Below are positions 7,511 through 17,100 of a stretch of 62,735 bases of DNA, piece by piece (within the stretch, counting starts at the first letter, position 1; every line of letters begins with the position of its first letter). Source of the DNA: Euryarchaeota archaeon UBA439. Its GTDB lineage: Archaea; Thermoplasmatota; Poseidoniia; Poseidoniales; Thalassarchaeaceae. The translations under genes were made by a program, and so were the position numbers. Under the pieces are notes generated by a model. That model was not told where the DNA came from and did no database searches. It worked only from the letters and a program-made list of their open reading frames with translations. The stretch spans positions 1 through 62,735 of the forward strand of contig DANB01000019.1 of NCBI GenBank assembly GCA_002497245.1. The letters are read 5' to 3'.

Positions 7511-10500
7511 ATGAACGATGATAATGACGCGACAAAGGGAGGTTTTTCGAATAAGAATTTGCTCCCAGTCCCTGCTGTACTAGCAACTTTGATGGTACTG
7601 TTCCTTGGGACTGATTATGCCGCTAATGGTGGAATTGAGAATGACGGATATGCTGAAATCCTGATTCTACCGGTTATCGCTGCTTTTGCCGCGTTTATCG
7701 GTAGAATCGTAGTAGACCAATTCTCAAAAAGTGATTCACAAATAATTCTCAGCTCATTAGCAGCAATTATTTTGTCGATTTTGGCTCCAGAGTTTACTCC
7801 CATTACCTCTATGGAAGGTTTTACTTTTGCTTTTGTATTTGTATTCACTCTTTTCTTGTATAAAAATAACTGGAATGAGGAATCTTCAATTTTACTATCG
7901 ATAGTGATTGGTTTCCATTTAGCAATTTCTTTTGCTACCCGATACACTTTGGATGATTCTTCATGGAGTGGTAGCCCTGACGAACTAATTGATGTGATTC
8001 GGGGTTCAATCGCTTCAGTGTTCTTCGCATTCTGGATTGCTTCAATCACACTTGGAGTACTTGTCACTTTAGTTATTAGAGGCAGGAGGGCACATCCAGG
8101 GCAAGGCCCATGGTTCCGTGATATTCCTTCAATTATGCCTAATGCGGGTTTGATAACTGCTGGAATAATATTCTTAGTTAATTTAATTCCATTAGTTTGG
8201 TTAAGCACTATAGACAATGTTAATTCATATAATGATCATCATTATCTAGGTTCTGTTTGGGCAATATTCGCATCAATAATTGTCCTCTTCGTTTCTTTCT
8301 GTAATTCTGAGAGGTGGCATGTTTTAGGTACAGTTGTTGGTCTAAACTGGTTAATGTACACTTTAGCGCATTTACAAGAAATTGGAAATGAATTGCCTCT
8401 TTCAACTTTGAATGGCGATGATAATGTCAGCCTCTTTACATGGTTCTTACTCGTTTTCTGGCTAAATGTTGGTGCAATGATGGTAGCTGGACGAGGCATG
8501 TTTGGAGATATCGCACCTCGCAGAGAACATTCTGATTTCCGAAAATGGTGGAATAAACACTCCTATGGAATCATGGTGGGTTCGGCACTAATTATTGGTT
8601 TAGCCGTTCGAACAGGTTGGAACGTCCTTCCTGCAATGAATGCATCGGGAACTGGATTATGGGATATGTCCGGAGGTTCTGATCCTTGGTACATGAAGAG
8701 AGTTGTAGATTATGTTGTACTTCAAAAAAGCCATCTGATTATTGATGCAGATAGGGCTTATCCAATGGTTGCAATTAATCCAAGACCTCCTCTATTCTCA
8801 TGGTCATTAGCACTTGGAGGATTATTCCTATCGTGGTTATCTGGAATGACTTTAGAGACCTCTGTTTGGTGGAGTGTAGCTTCTTTACCAGCAATATTTG
8901 GAGCATTAATTGTATTACCAATTGCTGGTCTTGCAAGGAAATTACACAGTAATATGGCTGGAATTGTTGCCGCTTGGTTAATTGCATTAATGCCTGGTCA
9001 TATTGGGCACTCGACATTTGGATTAGCAGATCACGATGCATTCGCGATGTTATTTCTAGCAATTGCATTCTACTATTGGGTCAAAGCTATGGATGAACTG
9101 AAGAACGAGAGATTATTTCAGACTCCAAGTTTAAGTCCACTTTACATCATAGCAGGAATAAGACAAATGTGGTCTTCTAATCCTGTTGTAATGTCTAATG
9201 CTACATTATCAGGTGTATCTTTCGCAGTAGTTGCTTTAGGATGGAAGGGTTTCGTATATGGTCCCGGAATTCTGTTTATTGCTTTTGCATTCCAGGTATT
9301 CTTCAATATGTTCCGTCGTAGAGATAGTCTTCCAATTACTGCAGCCTCTTTACAAATGATGCTTACAGCCTTTGTAATTCCATTACCTTTCTACTGCTGG
9401 CCTGGACTTAATCTACTGTTTGATCCTAGTGGATTCCAACCCATGTTTTACATTATTGGGTTTACTCTCGCTCTAGGTTGGGTTTCTTCTTCTTACAGAG
9501 ATAAACCTTGGCTATTGGTACTTGGCAGTACTGCTGTATTAATGGGTTCAATTTTAGCTATATTATACGCTTTACAACAAGCAAATATTTACGATGGATG
9601 GGATGTTTTATTCACAGGCGGGTTCTACTTTTCAAAGAATAAAATATTCGGGACAATTGGGGAAGCTCAGGCACCTAGCAGAGGTGTTCTTTTCGCATCA
9701 TACGGCCCAATAGTATCGTTAATAGCGATATTTGTGGCTGTGATGTTATTGTGGAGGGGCGCAAGAAAAGAAAAACAAAGCGACATACTTCTCGGATTAT
9801 GGGTCTTAATTGCTATCTATATGGCCTGGTCTGCTGGAAGATTCATTTTCAATGCAACTCCTGCAATTTCAGTTGTTGGAGGTATTGGAATTGCTATGAT
9901 GTGGAATTATGCTAATTTCTCAGGATTCCTCAAAGAATGGAGAAAATCAGGAATATCGACACCTAGGTCAAGGTTTTGGGCTAATTGGACTGCCTCAAGA
10001 AGGCACCCAGGAGTTCCTGCTTTGATTATTGTTTTGATGTTAGTTTGTTCTCAACACATGACATATGGTATTGACTCAGGGATACCTCGTGGTGAACAAT
10101 CTGCTTCGGATGTAGATCAAACAATTCATGATATAACTCCAGATATTCTCAGGCAAGAAGTATTAGGTTTTTCACTATTAAATAGTGAGAATTACGATGC
10201 AAATAGCGACTTGTGGTACATGGGAACTTTCGGTCCTGGTTTTAATTCAGGGGCGTGGAATTTAGCATATGAATGGTTATCTGAACAAGATACTGAAGAA
10301 AGTTTTTCAGAACGTCCTGCTTTCGTATCATGGTGGGATTATGGTTTCCAAGCACTTGCTCAAGGTGACCACCCTACTGTAGCAGACAATTTCCAGTCAG
10401 GAATTCCTAATAGTGGAGCAATGTTACTTTCTGCTAGTCAAGAAGATACTGTTTCTTTATTCATTACCACTTTAGCACAGGGCGATAGAAGATCCAATGA

Positions 10501-13500
10501 TCAATCTGGATTCACTAATGATTTCAGTAGTTTACTATTAGATGGGTACATGAATGAACCACAATTAAGTGAATTTGATAAAATTATGAGCCTAGGAATG
10601 GGTGATTCAAAAATTGTACTTGATAGATCAATGTCGGTAGTAGCAATAGATGGCGATTATGAATTGTTACGTGGTTACTCCTTGGAATCAAATGGTCTTC
10701 CTAGTGAATCTGAAGAGTGGATAGTCTTAGATGACGGGGAGGTAATTTTTGATAATCTAGATGACGAGGAATCAGCTATTACAAGTTTCAATGACGCTAG
10801 GAATTCAATTTCGGAATTAGATAGGTATAAAGATGGTGAAAGGAAGGGAGAATTAGTAATTCAGTATTATGACATTTCGGGTTACAGATATACTCCTGAT
10901 TTAATCGAGGACTTTGATGATGTTTCTAGTGGTTTACACAGAGTCAATGCAAAGTTGGCATTAAGTCGTGCACTACTACTAGAGATTTTCAATTCTGAAG
11001 AGATTAATGATTTGTATCATGATATGTCTACTGAACTTGTGTACGAAGTCCAGGATTACGATGGAGTTCTTGGTGAAACAATTTCTAGAAATAATGAGAT
11101 CAGATATTTTGCCGTAGATAATCGACTTTACCCCCTTGGAGGACAGTATTATGAGGATTATAGTTACCATCAAGGACAAACTACAGGAATCTTCCATGCT
11201 CCTACTTCATTATCTGGATTAGATACTGAAACCTATATTTCATCAGTTTATCAGACACAAAGAGGGGATGGACCAATTATTCCACGAACAGGTGAGGAAT
11301 ATGAGAATGAATATCTTAACGATGTAATTAGACAACAATCAGGTGCTTTAACAGACGTTAATGAGATGATCAGAATGGTTGATATTGACTATCAACATCA
11401 ACCTGAGTTCTTCGATACAATGGTTGCTAGAATTTACGTAGGATATGGTAGTTCTACCTTAGGCCTACCTGGGGATGCAGAGCAACCAGCTCCTCATTTC
11501 TATACCTCGGGTGCGCCAGGTTCTTACTTAGAAAATGCCTATCCTCTTCCCGGTGCTATGATGAATCACCTTGTTCTTTCGAACTGGTATGCTCCTGATT
11601 GTGAGACAGATGAAGATGGTACCCAATTAGATCCTGAATGTGAAAATTTGGGTATTGGAAGTGCTAATACTCAAGTTAAAGTTATGAAATACTACAGTGG
11701 TGCTACTATTGAAGGTACAGTTGAATTAGAAGGAATAGGTCCAGTACCTAATGCTAGAATTCTAATTGAAAGAGATGCTTTCAGTGGTGATGAAGTAGAA
11801 ATTGATGGCCAAGTCACGGATAGAGATCAAAGAACTTACTGGATACCAATAGGGACTACCGATGCTGATTCAAACGGCGATTTCAGTTTCTTGGCTCCTG
11901 CTGGTAAAATTCGCGTGTCTGCATTCTATGGTGAATCTAATCTCGAAGCCGCCAGAACTCAGATTATGACATCGAATGTAGGTCAAACTTTAGGAGATAT
12001 TTTCGAGAGTGAAACTTCAGGCGTCCGTACTCTTAATCCAATTACAGGTATTTTGGGTAATGTATCCGGTTCAACCTGGCTTTCTGAGACTATTGTCAAT
12101 ATCTCAGGTGAAGATGGCCACAGTAATGGCGAAGAAATTATCTCAGTATCTATTTCAGTTAGCCCCGTATCTTCAACCGGAAGACTAGTTTGGTCTGGCT
12201 CAGAGATATTTTCTGGCAACTCTTTAGATGATGCTACAATTGAACTTTCGCCATCATGGGATAGCATAGAAACATCTCCATATTTGGTTTCAACTTCAAA
12301 TGGTTCAATAATGGGCGATAATTTGAGATTTGAAGGGACTGGTGAAGTTACTTTTACTGGTGAAGGCAATGTAATTACATCATCCATAGCCACAGTATCT
12401 GATTTCACAGGAAATTACACTCAAACTGTATTCAATAATCATAGCGTTACTGGGGAAGGAGAGTTTGCAGGTAAAGGAATTATTGATGGTGAGATAAATG
12501 ATGAACTCTCAGATATAGTTAATTGTGAATTAAATGAAACAATGCCAGAGAATAATAGTTTATGCATACGATCTGATGGGAACTATCTTCTCGATGGAAT
12601 TGTTAATGCTAGTGGTCGTTTTACTGCTAATGGAGTAGCATCATTTACTCAGAAACTTGTTCAATCAACTCTAATAGGTTCAGGAGTGTTTTCTCCAGAT
12701 ACATCAGATAGTAGTTTAGAAAATTATGGTACAATAAATGCAACTGGTACATTCTCTGGAATGGGAATATTCAGTGGTGTGATGGTTCAACCAGGTACGT
12801 TCCATGTGGTAGATGCAATTCCAGGTTCTTATGATGTAGCAGTTATTTTTAGTGACGATACACGCATAGAAATTAATGATGGTTTTACAATCACTCAAGC
12901 GGTTTCAGTACTTCCGACGGAGATAGATATCAATGGCGGTTTGATTACAGGTACACTAATCGATGTTTCAGGAAATTATCTTGATTCACATGTTCTTCTT
13001 GAATCTGTAGATGATTCTTCAAATGTTCAGGAAATTGGCGACTGTGAAGTTGTAAAATATGCGCCATGTCATATTTATCCACAGTTAACTTATGAGAATG
13101 ATATATTAGTTGGTTCTAAGATTGAGTTTGGCCCAATTATGCCAGGCTCATACATTGCAACTATAGATACGGATTCAGATAATTTCTCTGAATCTATATT
13201 GGAGTTTACTGTAGACTCTAACGAAGAGTCATCATTTGTTCTCCCTTCTCCAATACCTCAAACCACAGATTTAACTTTCCAACTGATTAAATCAGAAAAT
13301 GGTGTTGAAACAGCTGTAGAGGGACTTGATTTAACCTTTAATCAGAAGAATGGTTCAGGATCTCCTGTAGATTCATTATATGATAACTCTTCAAGCCATT
13401 ATTATGTTGAATTAACTCCTGGTACATGGATTTTAAATTATACCTTATCCGAAACCGAACAATTATGGGAAGAAATTGAAGTATCTGCAGATTCCGACTT

Positions 13501-16500
13501 TACAGATACATATAATTTCTATACAAGTCAGACGGTGAATGGTACTCTATATTATGATGAAAATATTGAATCGGATACCATTGATACAAGTAAGATACTA
13601 GAATTTGTACCTATCGTTTTCTACTGGGATGATTTCAGTACAACTGTTGAAACCTCATTTGATGGTACATTCAGCATTGTTTTACCTGTAGGTTCTGAAG
13701 TTGATGCTATTGCTCAATTAGGAGTAGATTTGAAACTAGTAAATGGCACAAAGTTCACAGTCGATGAAAATATGGACGATATTACCATGGTCGCTCGACC
13801 TGGTCAAGCAATCGATGGTGCAGTAAGTGTGAATCGAGAAAACAACTTATTCAATGCGGAGATAGGTGGTTGGGAGCCAGTAACAGTAGTAGCACAAAGT
13901 GAAGAATATGATGTTACATGGCGTTCAGAAACCAATGATGGTGGTTTCTTTAACATGGTTCTACCTAAAGGTACATGGGAATTCACAGTTTTATCCGATG
14001 AGCTTAATTCAGGAACTAATATTACAAATGTAGATAATAACAACAATACTGTTGAAGTCATTATTTATCCTGAAGACTCTTTATTGACTTTAGATTTCTT
14101 CCTCGATAATTCTGATGATAACAATGTATCTAATGGCACTCCAGTAACTTATGATTTCAGTCTCCTATCTTTAGTTAATGGTATTGATTACCATGTCAAT
14201 TCTTCTTCAGATAATTGGATTGATAATGGTGTTGCACAGGTATCTGTGGAACCAGGAATTTATAGAATATCTGTAGATATTGCTGATCCATCTTTAGGTG
14301 ATTTATTTGGAACTAGAATAATGAGCGGCGAAGTAGACGTTCAAGTAGGAATTGACTCAACCAATATTTCAAGAAGTATCGGTTTTGATCCTGAATGGAA
14401 AGTAGAAATGTCATTTACCAATGAAAGTGGAGGAGAGTTGTCAGAACAATTAGTAAGATTCACCAATGTTGAAAATGGTTGGGTATTATCTAAAACTACT
14501 GATTCCAATGGAAGCATTATTGATTTCTTCCCTCAAGGCAATTGGATAGCCACGACTGAGGTCTTAAACAACGAAGTCAGAGAAGGACTGCGAACTCTAA
14601 TATCAGTTAATTCCGATATTTCTGATGATAGTTTGATGTTCTCAACTAGTCAACTCGCAGAGATTTCGTTTAATGTTTCAGTAGATTCCTCTAATTCTCC
14701 TCTATCAGGAGTTAGTCTATTAATGGAATCTGCTAATGACCTAGGTTCATTTAGTATTGAAGCAACAAATAGTAATGGAATTACAACTATTGACATAGTA
14801 GAAGGTGATTGGATAGTTTCTCTTAATTATACTGATGCTGGTAAGAGATGGGTTGTAGAAAACCATCCAATTACAATTACTGTGGGCGACAATCATGTTG
14901 ACTTGCAAGCTAATCTTTATGTTGCCTTGACTGGAACGGTATTTTGGGATCTTAATGATAATAATGCCTCCAATGTTGGTGAAGGAATTTCCGACGTTCA
15001 GATGACTTTTACAGCGACATCAGATACAATTGAACATTCAGTTTCAACAGATGACGCTGGTGAATGGGAATTATTCGTACCTTACAATACAAGTTGGCAA
15101 ATACAAACAATCTATGATGGTTTTGAAAATATTGATGAGAACGTAGAGGTTTCAGATTCTCCAAATGATGTAGATCTAGAATTAATTGCAGGTTTAGTTG
15201 ATGTTTACGGAAATATTACTTATGATCTTGGTATTTCTAGTATTCCTGTCGAAGATATAGTATTGATGTTAATCCCTACTGAGGGGCTAGTTAGAGATAC
15301 CGTTACTATCGAAATAGTAGATGATGATGACAGTACTGGTTGGTCAGGCAGTTGGTCTTCTGAATTAGAACCAGGATTATGGATTGTAAGTGCCAGTGTT
15401 CCAAGTCAGGATTTAGTAATCATGGGCCTTATGGATGTTGATGTAACTGGTAGTTCAAACAATTTAGATATGGAATTAACTAGAGGAGGTACTCTTGGCG
15501 TCCAAACAGAATGGTTAGATTATGATGGTAACTCGCGTAATTTAGGAGAAATTTCTGAAGCTAATGTATTGATAGATATTGGATTTGGCATGAAATGGTT
15601 AGAAAATGTTGATGAAAATGGAAGCCTAGATCTTTTACTACCTAATGGTAATGTTCAATTCTCAGGAAACTTCGATATAGAACAGAGAGGATTGATTATG
15701 GATTTCACGGCGGGAAGAGGTGTTGATGTTTATTCAGGTCAAGAGTCTCCAATCATGAATCTGTTATTCAACAGAGTTTCAAATCATGAAATAGAGATTA
15801 ATACATTGAATGAAACTTCTGGTCATGAAAGCTACATTGGTTCATTAGGTGATGTTTCACTAGTTCTGAATGAAACGAATGGTTTTGTCCCAGTCGATTT
15901 CACTCTTGGTGTAGATTATCTAGGTCATGAATCGTTTGATGTATTTACTGTCGGAGGTATTGTTTCGGGAACAGATAGTTCAGATTGGACAGTTGAATTC
16001 AATAATGGTTCAGGTAACTGGACTAGTTCAACACAGTTTGAAGTTGGTCTAGATAACAGTCTTGATTTCAATAGTTTGAATGTTCGTGTGACTCCACCTA
16101 ACCAATCTGTAGCACATTCTTTCGAGGATGGCCATAAGATTACAATCAGTATCTCAACTTTAGATGGTTATTTAGCAACACATGATTTGATTGTTCGGGT
16201 CCCTCAAATACACGGCTTCGAACTCACAAACCCAATGGCTGATTCATATGGGGTATCTCCTGGTGAATCGATTGTTATTCCAATTGATTTTACAAATTCT
16301 GGAAATGGTGACGAAAAATATGATTTTGAGTTTGACGACTCAGAGTTACCTGATGGATGGAGTCGAACAGGTCCGACTTCGCATACACTTGGTAGTTTCG
16401 TTAGTACTTCTCACAGCGTAACAGTAGTATCTCCAAGCGATGCAACATCCAATGAAGAATTCTCAATTTATGTTTCTGTGAAAGATAAAGTAGGCAACTC

Positions 16501-17032
16501 ATACGAAGTTATTGAAATTAATATCCAGAGTTCCGAACCAGTATTGAAGATTGAGAGTTTACAAGCTCTTGGAGGAGGGGAACCAGAGGCAGGTGGACAA
16601 ATAACATATATTGCTACAATATCTAATGATGGTTTGGTCGATGCGAAAAATGTAGAACTTAATTCAATTCTATGCGAGGACGCGCTTTGCGCTTCTCCTA
16701 CATCTGTCGCTGCTACTACAACAATGGATATCTCTGCAAAAACTTCTACTCAATTTAGCTTCTTGTTTGATTTGTCAGATATTGATGTAGGACCTTATTT
16801 CATCATGCTTGATATAAACTCAACAGGGTTTAATGAAGAAAATATAGACGATAATTCATGGCATATCAGCGATGGAGTGGTGTTAGGGGTCATGAATGTA
16901 GATGTCAGATCTCCTGCAGTTACTGACGATGAGAATACAGATATTATTGCATATATCTTAGTCATTGCATTGGTGTTAATTGGGCTATACCTGACCAAGG
17001 GACGTTCTCGTCGCCCTGGTGCTCCGTTCTGA
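7511..17032 (+). CDS. aglB: Giant STT3/AglB-type oligosaccharyltransferase with extracellular stalk
   Basis: AglB/STT3 moves a lipid-linked glycan onto Asn of N-X-S/T sequons outside the membrane. Core motifs are present: GGSDPWYMKRVVDY with Asp391 (first DxD-type motif), LADHDAFAM with Asp507/Asp509 (second acidic motif), a DNF segment, and WWDYG at residues 941-945, the sequon-recognition motif. The layout is unusual. About 340 residues with several membrane helices come before the normal first STT3 helix, so DP-W-Y is at 391 instead of near residue 50. The protein then continues for about 2,000 residues after the catalytic region as repeated CnaB/carboxypeptidase-regulatory-like beta-sandwiches, a GxGxF-rich segment (about 1600-1750), a CARDB-like domain (about 3010-3130) and a final membrane helix (IIAYILVIALVLIGLYL). 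The extracellular part is rich in sequons. The family assignment is firm; the role of the stalk is inferred. Confidence 0.9.
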   Translation: MNDDNDATKGGFSNKNLLPVPAVLATLMVLFLGTDYAANGGIENDGYAEILILPVIAAFAAFIGRIVVDQFSKSDSQIILSSLAAIILSILAPEFTPITSMEGFTFAFVFVFTLFLYKNNWNEESSILLSIVIGFHLAISFATRYTLDDSSWSGSPDELIDVIRGSIASVFFAFWIASITLGVLVTLVIRGRRAHPGQGPWFRDIPSIMPNAGLITAGIIFLVNLIPLVWLSTIDNVNSYNDHHYLGSVWAIFASIIVLFVSFCNSERWHVLGTVVGLNWLMYTLAHLQEIGNELPLSTLNGDDNVSLFTWFLLVFWLNVGAMMVAGRGMFGDIAPRREHSDFRKWWNKHSYGIMVGSALIIGLAVRTGWNVLPAMNASGTGLWDMSGGSDPWYMKRVVDYVVLQKSHLIIDADRAYPMVAINPRPPLFSWSLALGGLFLSWLSGMTLETSVWWSVASLPAIFGALIVLPIAGLARKLHSNMAGIVAAWLIALMPGHIGHSTFGLADHDAFAMLFLAIAFYYWVKAMDELKNERLFQTPSLSPLYIIAGIRQMWSSNPVVMSNATLSGVSFAVVALGWKGFVYGPGILFIAFAFQVFFNMFRRRDSLPITAASLQMMLTAFVIPLPFYCWPGLNLLFDPSGFQPMFYIIGFTLALGWVSSSYRDKPWLLVLGSTAVLMGSILAILYALQQANIYDGWDVLFTGGFYFSKNKIFGTIGEAQAPSRGVLFASYGPIVSLIAIFVAVMLLWRGARKEKQSDILLGLWVLIAIYMAWSAGRFIFNATPAISVVGGIGIAMMWNYANFSGFLKEWRKSGISTPRSRFWANWTASRRHPGVPALIIVLMLVCSQHMTYGIDSGIPRGEQSASDVDQTIHDITPDILRQEVLGFSLLNSENYDANSDLWYMGTFGPGFNSGAWNLAYEWLSEQDTEESFSERPAFVSWWDYGFQALAQGDHPTVADNFQSGIPNSGAMLLSASQEDTVSLFITTLAQGDRRSNDQSGFTNDFSSLLLDGYMNEPQLSEFDKIMSLGMGDSKIVLDRSMSVVAIDGDYELLRGYSLESNGLPSESEEWIVLDDGEVIFDNLDDEESAITSFNDARNSISELDRYKDGERKGELVIQYYDISGYRYTPDLIEDFDDVSSGLHRVNAKLALSRALLLEIFNSEEINDLYHDMSTELVYEVQDYDGVLGETISRNNEIRYFAVDNRLYPLGGQYYEDYSYHQGQTTGIFHAPTSLSGLDTETYISSVYQTQRGDGPIIPRTGEEYENEYLNDVIRQQSGALTDVNEMIRMVDIDYQHQPEFFDTMVARIYVGYGSSTLGLPGDAEQPAPHFYTSGAPGSYLENAYPLPGAMMNHLVLSNWYAPDCETDEDGTQLDPECENLGIGSANTQVKVMKYYSGATIEGTVELEGIGPVPNARILIERDAFSGDEVEIDGQVTDRDQRTYWIPIGTTDADSNGDFSFLAPAGKIRVSAFYGESNLEAARTQIMTSNVGQTLGDIFESETSGVRTLNPITGILGNVSGSTWLSETIVNISGEDGHSNGEEIISVSISVSPVSSTGRLVWSGSEIFSGNSLDDATIELSPSWDSIETSPYLVSTSNGSIMGDNLRFEGTGEVTFTGEGNVITSSIATVSDFTGNYTQTVFNNHSVTGEGEFAGKGIIDGEINDELSDIVNCELNETMPENNSLCIRSDGNYLLDGIVNASGRFTANGVASFTQKLVQSTLIGSGVFSPDTSDSSLENYGTINATGTFSGMGIFSGVMVQPGTFHVVDAIPGSYDVAVIFSDDTRIEINDGFTITQAVSVLPTEIDINGGLITGTLIDVSGNYLDSHVLLESVDDSSNVQEIGDCEVVKYAPCHIYPQLTYENDILVGSKIEFGPIMPGSYIATIDTDSDNFSESILEFTVDSNEESSFVLPSPIPQTTDLTFQLIKSENGVETAVEGLDLTFNQKNGSGSPVDSLYDNSSSHYYVELTPGTWILNYTLSETEQLWEEIEVSADSDFTDTYNFYTSQTVNGTLYYDENIESDTIDTSKILEFVPIVFYWDDFSTTVETSFDGTFSIVLPVGSEVDAIAQLGVDLKLVNGTKFTVDENMDDITMVARPGQAIDGAVSVNRENNLFNAEIGGWEPVTVVAQSEEYDVTWRSETNDGGFFNMVLPKGTWEFTVLSDELNSGTNITNVDNNNNTVEVIIYPEDSLLTLDFFLDNSDDNNVSNGTPVTYDFSLLSLVNGIDYHVNSSSDNWIDNGVAQVSVEPGIYRISVDIADPSLGDLFGTRIMSGEVDVQVGIDSTNISRSIGFDPEWKVEMSFTNESGGELSEQLVRFTNVENGWVLSKTTDSNGSIIDFFPQGNWIATTEVLNNEVREGLRTLISVNSDISDDSLMFSTSQLAEISFNVSVDSSNSPLSGVSLLMESANDLGSFSIEATNSNGITTIDIVEGDWIVSLNYTDAGKRWVVENHPITITVGDNHVDLQANLYVALTGTVFWDLNDNNASNVGEGISDVQMTFTATSDTIEHSVSTDDAGEWELFVPYNTSWQIQTIYDGFENIDENVEVSDSPNDVDLELIAGLVDVYGNITYDLGISSIPVEDIVLMLIPTEGLVRDTVTIEIVDDDDSTGWSGSWSSELEPGLWIVSASVPSQDLVIMGLMDVDVTGSSNNLDMELTRGGTLGVQTEWLDYDGNSRNLGEISEANVLIDIGFGMKWLENVDENGSLDLLLPNGNVQFSGNFDIEQRGLIMDFTAGRGVDVYSGQESPIMNLLFNRVSNHEIEINTLNETSGHESYIGSLGDVSLVLNETNGFVPVDFTLGVDYLGHESFDVFTVGGIVSGTDSSDWTVEFNNGSGNWTSSTQFEVGLDNSLDFNSLNVRVTPPNQSVAHSFEDGHKITISISTLDGYLATHDLIVRVPQIHGFELTNPMADSYGVSPGESIVIPIDFTNSGNGDEKYDFEFDDSELPDGWSRTGPTSHTLGSFVSTSHSVTVVSPSDATSNEEFSIYVSVKDKVGNSYEVIEINIQSSEPVLKIESLQALGGGEPEAGGQITYIATISNDGLVDAKNVELNSILCEDALCASPTSVAATTTMDISAKTSTQFSFLFDLSDIDVGPYFIMLDINSTGFNEENIDDNSWHISDGVVLGVMNVDVRSPAVTDDENTDIIAYILVIALVLIGLYLTKGRSRRPGAPF

Positions 17033-17100
17033 TAAAGAGATGATTGCCGTACTTTAGGAACAGAGATTCTTATACTGAATCTTTTTCCTATGTATAGGTA

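Noticed and set aside
7615..8217. A 200-residue minus-strand frame opposite the oligosaccharyltransferase
   Set aside because: It lies wholly within the STT3-fusion gene; the plus-strand frame encodes coherent membrane helices, while the reverse product has no recognisable features and is a shadow.
11700..17032. The stalk of the oligosaccharyltransferase as a separate gene
   Set aside because: There is no stop codon, ribosome site or signal peptide at the junction, so one continuous gene is the simplest reading, though an assembly join cannot be excluded from sequence alone.
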